A stretch of DNA of 64,000 bases, taken from the NCBI RefSeq assembly GCF_947090785.1, contig NZ_OX352320.1:682001-746000 (forward strand). Reading direction: 5' to 3'. The stretch comes from Rheinheimera sp. MM224. GTDB taxonomy: Bacteria > Pseudomonadota > Gammaproteobacteria > Enterobacterales > Alteromonadaceae. The stretch's first letter is position 1; every line of letters begins with the position of its first letter. The position numbers and the translations under genes are program-made. The notes beneath the pieces were generated by a model. The model saw only the letters and a list, made by a program, of their open reading frames with translations. It was not told where the DNA came from and ran no database searches. Of this stretch, positions 7,164 through 19,882 are shown piece by piece.

Positions 7164-7298
7164 GGCTTTGCTCTTCACTCTCTGGAAATGGGCGCGAATT
7201 GTAGCAGTTTGGCGGCGTAAAATCAGCGCTTCGGTGGCGCAAAAAGAAAAGCCACCGTGAAGGTGGCTTTGGCGGGCTGCAATGCTGCGCTATAAAGA

Positions 7299-7325
7299 CA
7301 ACAACGCTGCGGCTTCAAGTACGCC
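7299..7325 (+). repeat. truncated ERIC right end next to repeat B
   Basis: 27 bases identical to positions 7429-7455 in the right arm of the adjacent complete element (CAACGCTGCGGCTTCAAG core). This is a remnant of a second copy in the same orientation. Confidence 0.7.
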
Positions 7326-7335
7326 AGCAAGACCA

Positions 7336-7461
7336 ATACCCAAAGTAATTGATGTTGCAGCTAGGCGACAAGAGCTTGAGACCCCAGGAGCATAGTTGTC
7401 CTATGTGACTGGGGCTCGGGCACGCAGTCAACAACGCTGCGGCTTCAAGTACGCCGGGTAT
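7336..7461 (+). repeat. ERIC-like intergenic repeat B
   Basis: 126 bases, from ATACCCAAAGTAATTG through TTGCAG, the central hairpin (CCCCAG..CATAG/CTATG..CTGGGG) and GGCTTCAAGTACG to GGGTAT. Its last base lies in the accC stop codon (minus strand). Confidence 0.88.
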
Positions 7462-8804
7462 TACTTCAGGCCGAGTTTATGTTCAAGATAGTGGATGTTA
7501 GTTCCACCTTTATTGAAGTTCTCGTCTGTCATAATCAGCTTGTGCAGCTCGATATTGGTTTTGATACCACCGACCAGCAGTTCGCTTAATGCATTACGCA
7601 TACGGGCTATTGCGATTTCGCGGTTTTCACCGTAAGTGATCAGCTTACCAACCATTGAATCGTAGTTTGGCGGCACTGTGTAATCAGCGTAAATATGCGA
7701 ATCCCAACGCACACCGTTGCCACCTGGCGGGTGGAAGCGGGTGATGGTGCCTGGCGACGGAATGAACGTCTTGGCATCTTCAGCGTTGATACGGCATTCC
7801 ACAGCATGGCCACGGATCACAATATCTGACTGCTTAATGCTCAGTGGCATGCCAGAGGCGATGCGCAGCTGCTCTTTAATCAGATCCACACCAGTGATCA
7901 TTTCTGTCACAGGGTGTTCTACCTGAATACGGGTGTTCATTTCGATGAAATAAAACTCGCCGTCTTCAAACAGGAATTCAAAAGTACCAGCACCGCGGTA
8001 GTTCAGGTCGATACAAGCCTGCACACAACGGGCACCGATAAAGTTACGCAGTTCAGGTGTAATACCAGGAGCTGGCGCTTCTTCTACCACTTTCTGGTGA
8101 CGACGTTGCATAGAGCAGTCACGTTCACCTAAGTGAATGGCATTGCCCTGACCATCAGCCAGCACCTGAATTTCGATATGACGTGGGTTTTCCAGGAATT
8201 TCTCCATGTACACCATGTCATTACCAAAAGCAGTGCCAGCTTCGTTTTTGGTCATCGCAATAGATTCAACCAATTCGTCTTCGCTGCGCACTACACGCAT
8301 ACCACGACCACCACCACCACCAGCAGCTTTAACGATAATCGGGTAACCGATACGTTTAGCAATGGCTTTGTTGACTTCGTCGTCGTCGCCTACAGCGCCG
8401 TCAGAACCTGGTACACAAGGTACACCAGCTTTTTTCATCGCTTCAATGGCAGAAACCTTGTCACCCATTAAACGGATAGACTCAGGACGTGGGCCGATAA
8501 ACACCAGACCACTTTCTTCCACTTGCTGCGCAAAGTCAGCGCGTTCAGCTAAGAAACCATAACCCGGGTGAATAGCCTGGGCATTGGTCACTTCAGCTGC
8601 GGCAATCAGCGCAGGAATATTTAAGTAACTTAAAGGTGATGGCGCAGGACCAATACAAATGGTCTCATCGGCCAGCAGCACGTGTTTCAGATTACGGTCT
8701 ACTGTGGAATGCACAGCCACCGTTTTGATACCGAGTTCCTTACACGCACGTAAAATACGCAGTGCAATTTCACCCCGGTTGGCGATCAGTACTTTTTCTA
8801 GCAT
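7461..8804 (-). CDS. accC: biotin carboxylase subunit of acetyl-CoA carboxylase
   Basis: 447-residue ATP-grasp enzyme that carboxylates the biotin on AccB using bicarbonate and ATP, the first step of fatty-acid synthesis. Opens with [20 protein letters not shown]. It has the glycine-rich ATP loop [12 protein letters not shown] (about residues 159-170), the catalytic [14 protein letters not shown] and the C-terminal [17 protein letters not shown]. Full family length. Lies 16 bases downstream of accB in one operon with aroQ. The stop codon overlaps the edge of an ERIC-like repeat. Confidence 0.97.
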   Translation of the reverse strand: MLEKVLIANRGEIALRILRACKELGIKTVAVHSTVDRNLKHVLLADETICIGPAPSPLSYLNIPALIAAAEVTNAQAIHPGYGFLAERADFAQQVEESGLVFIGPRPESIRLMGDKVSAIEAMKKAGVPCVPGSDGAVGDDDEVNKAIAKRIGYPIIVKAAGGGGGRGMRVVRSEDELVESIAMTKNEAGTAFGNDMVYMEKFLENPRHIEIQVLADGQGNAIHLGERDCSMQRRHQKVVEEAPAPGITPELRNFIGARCVQACIDLNYRGAGTFEFLFEDGEFYFIEMNTRIQVEHPVTEMITGVDLIKEQLRIASGMPLSIKQSDIVIRGHAVECRINAEDAKTFIPSPGTITRFHPPGGNGVRWDSHIYADYTVPPNYDSMVGKLITYGENREIAIARMRNALSELLVGGIKTNIELHKLIMTDENFNKGGTNIHYLEHKLGLK

Positions 8805-8820
8805 GAGTCTGCCTTTTAAC

Positions 8821-9273
8821 TTATTCGATCACAAATAATGGCTGGTCAAACTCAACCGGCTCGCCGTTTTCTACCAGAATTTGTGTCACCACACCGGCCT
8901 TGTCAGACTGGATCTGGTTCATCATTTTCATCGCTTCGATAATACACAGTGTGTCGCCCACTTTAACGCTCTGACCCACTTCAACAAAAGATTTAGAAGT
9001 AGGAGATGCAGCGCGGTAGAACGAACCTACCATAGGTGAACGCATCTGGTGACCTGTGACTACCGGCTTGGCAGCTTCAGCAGGAGCGGCTGCAACTGGC
9101 GCTGCAGCAGGAGCTTGTTGCATTGGCGCTGCAGCATAGTGCATAGGAGCATATTGTTGCATTGGGCCATTGCGGCTGATACGAACGGATTCTTCGCCTT
9201 CAGTAATTTCAAGCTCGTTAATGCCTGATTCTTCCAGCAGTTCGATCAATTTTTTAATTTTTCTGATATCCAT
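8821..9273 (-). CDS. accB: biotin carboxyl carrier protein
   Basis: 150 residues. An N-terminal helical region ([20 protein letters not shown]) is followed by a Pro/Ala-rich flexible linker (residues about 38-70, several APAA and APM runs) and a C-terminal biotinyl domain with EAMKM. Lysine 116 is the biotin acceptor. It carries carboxybiotin between AccC and the AccAD transferase. Lies between aroQ and accC, the common gammaproteobacterial order. Confidence 0.97.
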   Translation of the reverse strand: MDIRKIKKLIELLEESGINELEITEGEESVRISRNGPMQQYAPMHYAAAPMQQAPAAAPVAAAPAEAAKPVVTGHQMRSPMVGSFYRAASPTSKSFVEVGQSVKVGDTLCIIEAMKMMNQIQSDKAGVVTQILVENGEPVEFDQPLFVIE

Positions 9274-9288
9274 GACGTAGTTGCCTAA

Positions 9289-9747
9289 TTAATTTGATGG
9301 AATGGTTGATAAGGACGACACCGCCGATTCCAGTGCGTAGTGGTAGCCTTTGGCACCTAAACCACAAATCACACCTTTGGCGATATCGGATAAATACGAG
9401 TGACGACGGAATTCTTCCCGCGCATGTACATTGGACAAATGCACTTCAATAAAAGGGATAGCCACGGCCAGCAGCGCATCACGAATAGCCACGCTGGTAT
9501 GGGTATATGCGCCCGGGTTGATAATAATAAAGTCCTGTTGTCCTAAGCTTTGCTGAATCGCGTTGATGAGCTCATGTTCGGCGTTGGATTGCAGATGAGT
9601 CAAAGTGGCATTCAGCTCTTTGGCATGGGCAGTTAAGCCATCAACAATTTGCGGTAAAGTAGCGGCGCCATAAATTTGAGGCTCACGTTTGCCTAACATA
9701 TTTAAGTTAGGGCCGTTGAGCAGCAAAATACGTAAGTTTGTAGACAT
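9289..9747 (-). CDS. aroQ: type II 3-dehydroquinate dehydratase
   Basis: Shikimate-pathway enzyme dehydrating 3-dehydroquinate; forms dodecamers in the cytosol. [16 protein letters not shown] with the catalytic-tyrosine region (EPQIYG), [16 protein letters not shown] and [17 protein letters not shown] are all present. The internal ATG 9747 ([10 protein letters not shown]) fits the family's usual N-terminus better than ATG 9768, which would add seven residues (MTGYSRY); neither has a clear ribosome site. First gene of aroQ-accB-accC. Confidence 0.93.
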   Translation of the reverse strand: MSTNLRILLLNGPNLNMLGKREPQIYGAATLPQIVDGLTAHAKELNATLTHLQSNAEHELINAIQQSLGQQDFIIINPGAYTHTSVAIRDALLAVAIPFIEVHLSNVHAREEFRRHSYLSDIAKGVICGLGAKGYHYALESAVSSLSTIPSN

Positions 9748-9953
9748 ATAGCGCGAATATCCCGTCATTTTTATTGATTGCTAACTATCTTGCCAAAGGC
9801 ATAAAGCAATTGCATCTTTTTTGTTCAGCGACCAGCTGTCGCTGCAGATTTGCCGCTTATTATAGTGAAATCGTTGCAAATGGCAGCAAAATACTGGTCT
9901 TATCAGCAGAACGGAACTTTTTTGCGAAGTTGAAAATGAAGTCGGGAAATTCA

Positions 9954-9982
9954 GGCAAAGTCAGAGCCAGTCTGACTTTGCC
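9954..9982 (-). terminator. strong hairpin after dsbD
   Basis: Twelve-base perfect stem GGCAAAGTCAGA / TCTGACTTTGCC with loop GCCAG, twenty bases after the dsbD stop. There is no T-run, so it may stabilise the message 3' end as much as terminate. Confidence 0.55.
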
Positions 9983-10001
9983 GTGAGTAGCGCGGAAATT
10001 T

Positions 10002-11840
10002 TTACTGCAGTATTGGGCCTAAATGGGCACTAAAATCTTTCGGTCCCATGAAGCCAGTGATGCGAGATTGCGTTAATTCGCTGCCGTTTTTGTCAAATAA
10101 CAGCAAAGTTGGCAAACCTAAAACCTGAAAATGATCCAACAATTGCTGATCCTGATCGGTCGCATTGGTCACATCTATCTTAATTAAGGTGAACTGCGCC
10201 ATTAAGCTTTTCACTTCGCCATCAGCAAAAGTGATGTGCTCAAACTCTTTACAGGCCACACACCATTCGGCGAACAAATCGACCAGCACAGGTTTACCTG
10301 CTTCGGCTGATTTTTTCACTTCCTGTTGCAGCTCATCCAAAGTTTTCACCAGTTTAAATTCGGTGTTTTGTGTCTGAGTGGCTTGCGTAGTTGTCACTGT
10401 AGTTCCAGGCAACCAATACCATAAGTTTGCGCCTGTAGTTCCCAGCACAATCACTAAGGCCAGCATCCAACTGATACTTTGGCCTGTAGTGCCGGAAGAG
10501 AGCTGCTGCGATAAGCGGTGTAAATATACGGCCAGCATTAACAAGACTAGAGTTGCGGCAATCACCACCACGTAAGCAGGCAGGAAACGGCTCAGTAGCC
10601 AAACTGGTACTGCTAATAACAGGAAACCGAAGCTGGCTTTGACGACATCCATCCAGGCACCGGCTTTAGGTAAAAACTTACCGCCAGTGCTGCCTAAAAT
10701 CAGCAAAGGCAAACCCATACCCATACTTAAGATATACAGCGTTAAAGCACCCAAGGCTAAATCGCCGGACTGAGCTACATATAAAAGTGCCGCTGTTAAA
10801 GGTGCTGTAGTGCAAGGCGAGGCGACTAAACCTGATAACAAACCCATCAAAGCCGCACCTTTAATGCTGCCACCTTGTTGTTTGTTGCTTAAGCTATTCA
10901 CCTTGTTTTGCCATTTCTCCGGCAGGCTTAAGTTAAAGACGCCAAACATAGCCAAAGCCAAAGCGACAAATAAAATGCTGATGGCAACCAGGACTATAGG
11001 GTGCTGAAAGTAGGTTTGGAATTGCAAACCTAAGCTTGCGACCAATAAACCCAATAAGGAGTAGCTGACCGCCATACCCTGCACATAAGCCATCGACAAA
11101 CTAAAAGCGCGTTTGCCGGATAACTGCTGGCCTTGTCCTACAATAATGCTGGTTAAAATAGGATACATAGGGAAAACACAAGGCGTAAAAGCTAAACCTA
11201 AACCCAACAGGAAAAACAAAAACAGCGCTTTGACTGTGCTGTCGGTTTGTAGTTTATCCAGCAGTTGCAGTTGTTCTGACACAGGAGCTGTAGAAGTTGT
11301 TGAAGTATTCGCTGCAGAGTTATCAACTATACCCAAAGCGGCTGCGGCATCAGCAGTGCTGGCACTCGCTGCCGGGCCTTCGTCAGCGGCTGGCGTTATC
11401 AGTGGAATATCCAGCGTTTGCACCGGATAACATAAACCTGCTTCAGCACAGCCCTGGAAGCGCACTTTGAGCATGGCTTCAGAGCCTAATTGGCTCAGTG
11501 GAATATCCAGTACCACCTGATGGAAATACACCTCTGAATCTTGATAGTATTCGTCGTGGATCATCACGCCTTTTGGATACTGCGGATGGGAAAAGGCCGC
11601 ATCTATACCCACAAACTTAAACTTGTCTTTATACAGGTAGTAACCGTCCGCTATGGTAAAGCTGACTTGTAATTTCGCCTGGCCTGTTGAATCGTCCTGC
11701 TGACGGAAATCCATCACAAAAGCCTGCTCTACCGGCAGAAACTGTGAACCTTGCTGCAAGGCAGCCAGCGCATTGGTACTTTGGGCCTGGCTTATAAAAG
11801 AGAGACTTAACAGCAGGCTAAATAAAAAACTCTTAATCAC
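10002..11840 (-). CDS. dsbD: thiol:disulfide interchange protein
   Basis: 612-residue inner-membrane electron conveyor passing reducing power from cytosolic thioredoxin to periplasmic DsbC/DsbG and cytochrome c maturation. A signal peptide precedes the periplasmic alpha domain (cysteines in GCAEAGLCYP). A membrane domain of about eight spans follows, with the redox cysteines in FTPCVFPMYPI and ASPCTTAPLTA, and then a C-terminal thioredoxin-like gamma domain with active site EWCVACKEFE. The start is GTG and overlaps the end of cutA by eight bases (GTGATTAA), so the pair is translationally coupled. Confidence 0.95.
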   Translation of the reverse strand: MIKSFLFSLLLSLSFISQAQSTNALAALQQGSQFLPVEQAFVMDFRQQDDSTGQAKLQVSFTIADGYYLYKDKFKFVGIDAAFSHPQYPKGVMIHDEYYQDSEVYFHQVVLDIPLSQLGSEAMLKVRFQGCAEAGLCYPVQTLDIPLITPAADEGPAASASTADAAAALGIVDNSAANTSTTSTAPVSEQLQLLDKLQTDSTVKALFLFFLLGLGLAFTPCVFPMYPILTSIIVGQGQQLSGKRAFSLSMAYVQGMAVSYSLLGLLVASLGLQFQTYFQHPIVLVAISILFVALALAMFGVFNLSLPEKWQNKVNSLSNKQQGGSIKGAALMGLLSGLVASPCTTAPLTAALLYVAQSGDLALGALTLYILSMGMGLPLLILGSTGGKFLPKAGAWMDVVKASFGFLLLAVPVWLLSRFLPAYVVVIAATLVLLMLAVYLHRLSQQLSSGTTGQSISWMLALVIVLGTTGANLWYWLPGTTVTTTQATQTQNTEFKLVKTLDELQQEVKKSAEAGKPVLVDLFAEWCVACKEFEHITFADGEVKSLMAQFTLIKIDVTNATDQDQQLLDHFQVLGLPTLLLFDKNGSELTQSRITGFMGPKDFSAHLGPILQ

Positions 11841-12153
11841 GACTCGTTACCTCTTGAACCCACTGTAAATAGGGGGCGAATACTTGTTGCGCGGCAATGG
11901 CAATAATTTCAGGCACTTCATACGGGTGTAAAGCACAAATGGCCTGTTCAATTTCGATAAAATCTTCTTTCCTGGCCTTAATTAACAACGGAATTTCAGT
12001 GCTTTGTTCAAGTTTGCCCTGCCAGACATAATGCGATTGCACCGCAGGCAAAACGTTAACACAAGCCGCCAGTTTTCGCTCCAGCAAGTGCTGAGTTATG
12101 CGCTCTGCCACCTGTAAATCAGGACAATTGCATAAAATCAGTTCCATCATCAT
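11833..12153 (-). CDS. cutA: divalent-cation tolerance protein CutA
   Basis: 106-residue trimeric protein of the CutA1 family linked to copper tolerance in E. coli; exact biochemical role unsettled. Shows the family blocks ERKLAACVNVLP, SHYVWQGKLEQSTEIPLLIKA and HPYEVPEIIAI. The start is placed at the first of three consecutive ATGs, which has GAGGA seven bases upstream; the longer frame adds a non-conserved leader. Upstream partner of dsbD, as in E. coli. Confidence 0.93.
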   Translation of the reverse strand: MMMELILCNCPDLQVAERITQHLLERKLAACVNVLPAVQSHYVWQGKLEQSTEIPLLIKARKEDFIEIEQAICALHPYEVPEIIAIAAQQVFAPYLQWVQEVTSRD

Positions 12154-12277
12154 GGTCGAATCCTCTTTGTCACGGCAAACAAGACCCGCGAAGTACTGGT
12201 TTTGTTGCACAAAACACTGTGTTTGCACAAAAAATAAGCAGAAACACTCAAAAGCGCAAAATTTTTAAAAAATAGCC

Positions 12278-12306
12278 CTTGGGTTCATAAGGAGATTGCC
12301 CCATAT
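12278..12306 (+). promoter_or_regulatory. sigma-32 heat-shock promoter of groESL
   Basis: CTTGGG, 15 bases, then CCCCATAT. The -10 matches the RpoH consensus CCCCATnT fully and the -35 (CTTGAA) in four of six bases. It lies about 60 bases before groES. Confidence 0.8.
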
Positions 12307-12367
12307 AGCTGACATTCAATTTAACAATCAATGTTAAACCCAAATCGCTTTTAGGAGATAAAAAAGC

Positions 12368-12658
12368 ATGAATATTCGTCCATTACACGATCGCGTCATC
12401 ATCAAGCGTTTAGAAGCTGAAAGCAAATCCGCTGGTGGTATTGTGCTGACTGGCGCTTCTGCTGAAAAATCTACTCGTGGTGAAGTTGTTGCTGTAGGCA
12501 ACGGCCGCATTTTAGAAAACGGCACAGTCCGTCCTTTAGATGTGAAAGTCGGCGACAAAGTGATCTTTGGTGCTTACGTAGAACGCACTGAAAAAATCGA
12601 AGGCCAGGAATATGTCATCACTAAAGAAGACAACATCCTTGGCGTGATCACCGAATAA
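12368..12658 (+). CDS. groES: co-chaperonin GroES
   Basis: 96-residue heptameric lid of the GroEL chamber. Starts [14 protein letters not shown] and contains the mobile-loop region [15 protein letters not shown] and the C-terminal [13 protein letters not shown]. Ribosome site TAGGAGATAAAAAAGC. Cotranscribed with groEL, which starts 51 bases downstream, from a heat-shock promoter. Confidence 0.98.
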   Translation: MNIRPLHDRVIIKRLEAESKSAGGIVLTGASAEKSTRGEVVAVGNGRILENGTVRPLDVKVGDKVIFGAYVERTEKIEGQEYVITKEDNILGVITE

Positions 12659-12676
12659 TTAAACCGAACTTTCTAA

Positions 12677-14347
<1,671 letters not shown>

Positions 14348-14373
14348 CTTAGTTACGTCATTGTTTCTTAAAG

Positions 14374-14399
14374 GAAAACCCGGCATATGCCGGGTTTTC
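14374..14399 (+). terminator. rho-independent terminator after groEL
   Basis: GAAAACCCGGCA / TGCCGGGTTTTC, a perfect stem with a two-base centre, followed by T-rich sequence. Downstream DNA changes character to accessory genes. Confidence 0.88.
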
Positions 14400-14545
14400 T
14401 GTTTATGGGGGGGATTTTTAAGGGGCCAAACAGCTCTCTGAACCAGCCCAACCACCACCAACTACTACGTTCGCCCGTTCGCGCCTCCCGCGCTCACTTT
14501 TGATCGCTCACTACGCAGTTACTGGTGTTTGGTATTAGACTTTGT

Positions 14546-14707
14546 TCATTTCCTCTTCGCTAATCGTTTAAGTATAACTGACCGAGCCGAAGCATTATCT
14601 ATACCTAAACCCGCAGAAATCTGAGCTTCGGCAATTCTTATTTCTGCCAAGAGTTGCTGCGCGTCCTGTTTTGCATTTGAAATTGGTTTTGATTGTATTG
14701 GCTTCAT
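14546..14707 (-). CDS. small hypothetical protein (53 aa) downstream of Mrr-like gene
   Basis: A 53-codon ORF beginning 33 bases after the nuclease gene's stop on the same strand, so likely cotranscribed. It opens MKPIQSKPISNAKQDAQQLL, continues as a helical segment LAEIRIAEAQISAGLGID and ends with a basic tail VILKRLAKRK. The middle loosely recalls C-terminal parts of ParD-type antitoxins, but there is no toxin next to it. Function unknown; coding status is supported only by operon position and protein-like composition. Confidence 0.45.
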   Translation of the reverse strand: MKPIQSKPISNAKQDAQQLLAEIRIAEAQISAGLGIDNASARSVILKRLAKRK

Positions 14708-14740
14708 CAGTATCTCTATTAGGTTACAGAATAAGCATAA

Positions 14741-15622
14741 TCAGAAAATATCACGCACCCTTACGAATGGATTACCGCTTTCAGCGGCCCTCCGTACTTT
14801 TCTTGAAACGACATCTGCAAAAGCAATATTTCGGTCTAACATTTCGTATAGATCTAATCCATCCATACATATAATCTTTTTTCCACGGCCAAAAGCTTTT
14901 AGTCCTTCTTCTGAAAAACCACTTTCGCTAATGAATATCCCTCTCGACCAAGCAGCCTTTTGTTCAATCTTTCCTTGGAAAGAATGCAGATCGGATACGC
15001 CAATTGGTGTATTCGTCCATTTTGCCTCCAGCAAATATGTCTCTGACGACAACTCAAAACTGCCATCTATCTGTTCTCCAACTAGACGAAATGATGCACG
15101 TGGCATGAGTCCATTAATTTCAAAGAGTTCTGTTAGAAATTTTTCAAATGCAAAACCACGTTGTTGCGGTTGAAGATTACTCAAATCGATCAATCTATCT
15201 CTAAGTAAAACTGAGATTCTCGGATCGATTGAAGTTCGTGCTTGAAAAGGCTCTCTTTTGGCTGGTTCAACAGGTTTGTTGCCCCCCAAGCGCTCAAGCA
15301 GAGAATAAAACTCTCTTTCTGCATTTGGAAATCTATCTTCTGCACTGATTCGACGTCGGTTGGCTTCACGATACTCCCACAAAGCCTTTAGCGTTTTTAG
15401 CCTTGTGGCCTGCCCACTCGTTTTAAGGAAATATCTAAGTCGCTTGGCTTTACTTGTTCCTTCTAGTTCATAACAAGGATCATCGATTTTTATTCCCAAC
15501 TCATCGTCGAAAAATTCGGAAAATGTTTTATTGCTGAAGTCTAATACATAGCCACTACCCATCTCAAACAAGTCTTCAATAAGTCTCATATCAATCGTTT
15601 TTATCTTTGTTAGTTCAGGCAT
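14741..15622 (-). CDS. Mrr-type PD-(D/E)XK restriction endonuclease
   Basis: 293 residues. The N-terminal half is unrecognised and helical. The C-terminal half (from about residue 155, GFAFEKFLTELFEINGL) has the Mrr_cat pattern: an FE helix, then EQIDGSFEL with the catalytic aspartate, then YLLEAKW giving E-x-K, then RGIFISESGFSEEGLKAF and KKIICMDGLDLYEML. Such nucleases often cut modified DNA or guard against phage. No methylase is adjacent, so a type IV, modification-dependent role is possible. Lies in the accessory segment after groEL; M12 is an alternative start. Confidence 0.75.
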   Translation of the reverse strand: MPELTKIKTIDMRLIEDLFEMGSGYVLDFSNKTFSEFFDDELGIKIDDPCYELEGTSKAKRLRYFLKTSGQATRLKTLKALWEYREANRRRISAEDRFPNAEREFYSLLERLGGNKPVEPAKREPFQARTSIDPRISVLLRDRLIDLSNLQPQQRGFAFEKFLTELFEINGLMPRASFRLVGEQIDGSFELSSETYLLEAKWTNTPIGVSDLHSFQGKIEQKAAWSRGIFISESGFSEEGLKAFGRGKKIICMDGLDLYEMLDRNIAFADVVSRKVRRAAESGNPFVRVRDIF

Positions 15623-15868
15623 TCTTTGACTCTGCTGTTAATAAAAGTTGAGGCGAGGCAAGTGTTGTTACTAACCGCAAACCTGCCACTTGTTAAATTC
15701 ACTTTATCTTCTAGGGGCCAAGAGCAATTGACGTTTATGGTTTGTTGCAAGTGGCTCGCAGCTGGGGGAGTCTCAGTAGGAGCTTTGAGCTGAGCCCGCA
15801 CTAACTTTCTTGACTTGTATGGGCTTAAATTGTTACGTCAACTGTCAAATTTAGCCACTATTCCAAAA

Positions 15869-16153
15869 TTATCTTTCTAGCCCGGGAAACTGCTGCTTTT
15901 GATGCAAAACCCGCATAACCCGGATAGTTGAACCATCAATCCAATAAGAAACAATCATGGATACTTCAGGAATAATCAGCAAACGACCACGGACCGAAGC
16001 GCGCTGGATACCCATTAACGGGTGATCCAATAGATTTTCGACTTTGGCTTCGATAAGTTCATCGGTTCTTTCGGCGGCTAAAGGGTTTACTGCATAAAGG
16101 TATTCAAAAATTTTTTCCCTATCGTTCAGCGCCTCCTCTTCCCAGTAAATCAT
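15869..16153 (-). CDS. RelE/ParE-superfamily toxin
   Basis: 94 residues opening MIYWEEEALNDREKIFEYL, with NPLAAERTDELI, LLDHPLMGIQRASVRGRLLIIPE and a C-terminal IRVMRVLHQKQQFPG. This is the ParE/RelE fold with its typical last-strand VLH. Toxins of this fold either cleave mRNA on ribosomes (RelE) or inhibit gyrase (ParE); the spacing and the VLHQKQQFP ending look more like ParE. It overlaps its antitoxin by four bases (ATGA), so translation is coupled. Confidence 0.85.
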   Translation of the reverse strand: MIYWEEEALNDREKIFEYLYAVNPLAAERTDELIEAKVENLLDHPLMGIQRASVRGRLLIIPEVSMIVSYWIDGSTIRVMRVLHQKQQFPGLER

Positions 16154-16434
16154 CCGTTAGCTCTACTGCGAATTTTAGCTTTGCGTTCTGCCATGCTGAT
16201 TTTCGCTTGTTCGTGACTGACGAACTTAGCGTTACCTGTATCCAGTTTTTCAAAGGCAGCATTTACTTGCACTGTGAGCCATTGATCATGGGCGCTGACT
16301 TTTCGTTGCTCAGCTGCGAGTTGCTCAGTGAGTTGGCGGCAGGCATCACTTAAAGTTCGCCCCTGACTTTCAGCCATCAGCTGAGCAAGGCGTTTGGTTT
16401 CTTCATCAACACGAAACTGAATTCTGGTTTCCAT
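16150..16434 (-). CDS. RelB/DinJ-type antitoxin
   Basis: 94 residues. The start is set at METRIQFRVDEETKRLAQ, preceded by AGAGGA; a longer frame beginning ten residues upstream lacks a ribosome site. The N-terminus is a ribbon-helix-helix DNA-binding domain (beta strand TRIQFRV, then LAQLMAESQGRTLSDACRQL). The acidic/basic C-terminal part would wrap the toxin. Precedes the toxin gene with a four-base overlap and should repress its own promoter. Confidence 0.8.
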   Translation of the reverse strand: METRIQFRVDEETKRLAQLMAESQGRTLSDACRQLTEQLAAEQRKVSAHDQWLTVQVNAAFEKLDTGNAKFVSHEQAKISMAERKAKIRSRANG

Positions 16435-16700
16435 AACAAATCCTCTTAGGTTGTGTGTGTACAAATGTTAGCACTGAATTATGTGAACAGCCAAATCAGG
16501 TTGTCGTGTTGCACCGCCGCTGCGCGTCGACTGCAACCTACCTTTGCTCACACCAAACATAGCTCACAGCTCCATTCCCCAAAGCCCCGCCAAAAAATCT
16601 TTACAAATTGCTTAAATTCCAGTCAATCACTTAAATTGATTAGAAACGCATTTTCTATTCCATTGGTCTAGTGTTTATCGCGGTGCAGGTTAAACTTTAA

Positions 16701-18947
<2,247 letters not shown>

Positions 18948-18985
18948 TCGCTCTGTTGTTGGAAGTAACTTGTGGAGATACAACT

Positions 18986-19014
18986 ACGGCGGCCTTCGGG
19001 TCGCCGTGTTTTTT
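18986..19014 (+). terminator. terminator after katG with TTCG loop
   Basis: ACGGCGGCC-TTCG-GGTCGCCGT: nine paired bases, a UUCG tetraloop and a following GTTTTTT. Confidence 0.9.
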
Positions 19015-19148
19015 GAATGACAACCGGATAGTCTAATCTTGGGTTATGGCTATCTTGTTGTCGGATTTTGTTCACTAATGCTATTCTTAACCGCACCAGT
19101 AAACAGGTGCTGTTAGTTAGGTCTTCTGCCCATCCGAGGTTTTTCGCT

Positions 19149-19421
19149 ATGTATACAAAATTTTCTGAAGATGTGATCCCGTTATCCGATCTGAAAATAA
19201 ATCCAGGCAAGGTAGTGGGGCGCACCAACGATACGCACAGACCCATTCTTCTGACCAGCAGAGGGCGCGGTGTAGCTGTGGTTCAAGGGCTGGATGACTA
19301 TGAAAAAACAGCGGAAGAATTACAGTTTGTAAAAGCCGTGGTACAAGGCTTAGCTGATATTCGTGAAGGTAATACAGTCAGTCTGGATGAAGCCCGCAGA
19401 CTTTTGGGTGTTGAAGAGTGA
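19149..19421 (+). CDS. Phd/YefM-type antitoxin
   Basis: 90 residues from MYTKFSEDVIPLSDLK, the usual Phd/YefM opening, with GAGG nine bases upstream; the frame is open further 5' without a ribosome site. Shows KINPGKVVGRTNDTHRPILLTSRGRGVAVVQGLDDYEK, the DNA-binding fold of the family, and a C-terminal helix that would neutralise the toxin (SLDEARRLLGVEE). Overlaps the toxin gene by four bases (GTGA). Confidence 0.9.
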   Translation: MYTKFSEDVIPLSDLKINPGKVVGRTNDTHRPILLTSRGRGVAVVQGLDDYEKTAEELQFVKAVVQGLADIREGNTVSLDEARRLLGVEE

Positions 19422-19711
19422 AAGTTAGTTTTTCCCGTTCTGCTTTAAAGGATTTGCAGAACATTAAAACCCACTATTCTGAATTGGGTGTACCTGAAAT
19501 TGGAGTCCGTTTTGTCAGGGATATCCTGAGGCTTACAGAGCAATTACTGAACCATCCTGATTCTGGGCGCAAAGTTCCTGAATTTAATCAGGAGCATATC
19601 AGAGAATTAATCCACCCACCTTTTCGGCTGGTTTATCTGCGAGCGGCAGGCGACATCAGTGTGATCCGAGTCTGGCGAAGCGAGCGTTTATTGGTGCTGC
19701 CAAAAGATTAG
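19418..19711 (+). CDS. RelE/ParE-family toxin
   Basis: 97 residues, GTG start inside the antitoxin's stop. Carries ParE-like features: FSRSALKDLQNIKTHYSE, VRFVRDILRLTEQLLNHPDSGR, IRELIHPPFRLVYL and ISVIRVWRSERLL. With its Phd-type partner it forms a type II toxin-antitoxin pair independent of the one at 15.9-16.4 kb, on the other side of katG. Confidence 0.9.
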   Translation: MKVSFSRSALKDLQNIKTHYSELGVPEIGVRFVRDILRLTEQLLNHPDSGRKVPEFNQEHIRELIHPPFRLVYLRAAGDISVIRVWRSERLLVLPKD

Positions 19712-19882
19712 AGCTTGTGAATGTCTTTATAGTCTTCACCAGAAAGAAGCTATGAGTTAGTTCTATTGCCACAAACTATGACAGCTCATCTTCGGGATGC
19801 CAGAACAGCCCATTCTTACCTCTTCCCAACTGCATCAGGCCCAGTTAGGCTAGAGCTATCCACACTATTCTAAGAGCCATCT

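Noticed and set aside
8133..8471. 112-codon His/Thr-rich frame opposite accC
   Set aside because: Antisense shadow; its composition follows from accC codon usage.
15623..15868. Possible integron attC-like site after the Mrr-type gene
   Set aside because: Some GTTA and AAC pieces and a GCCACTTG/CAAGTGGC pairing are present, but no proper R-box/L-box arrangement and no integrase in the window.
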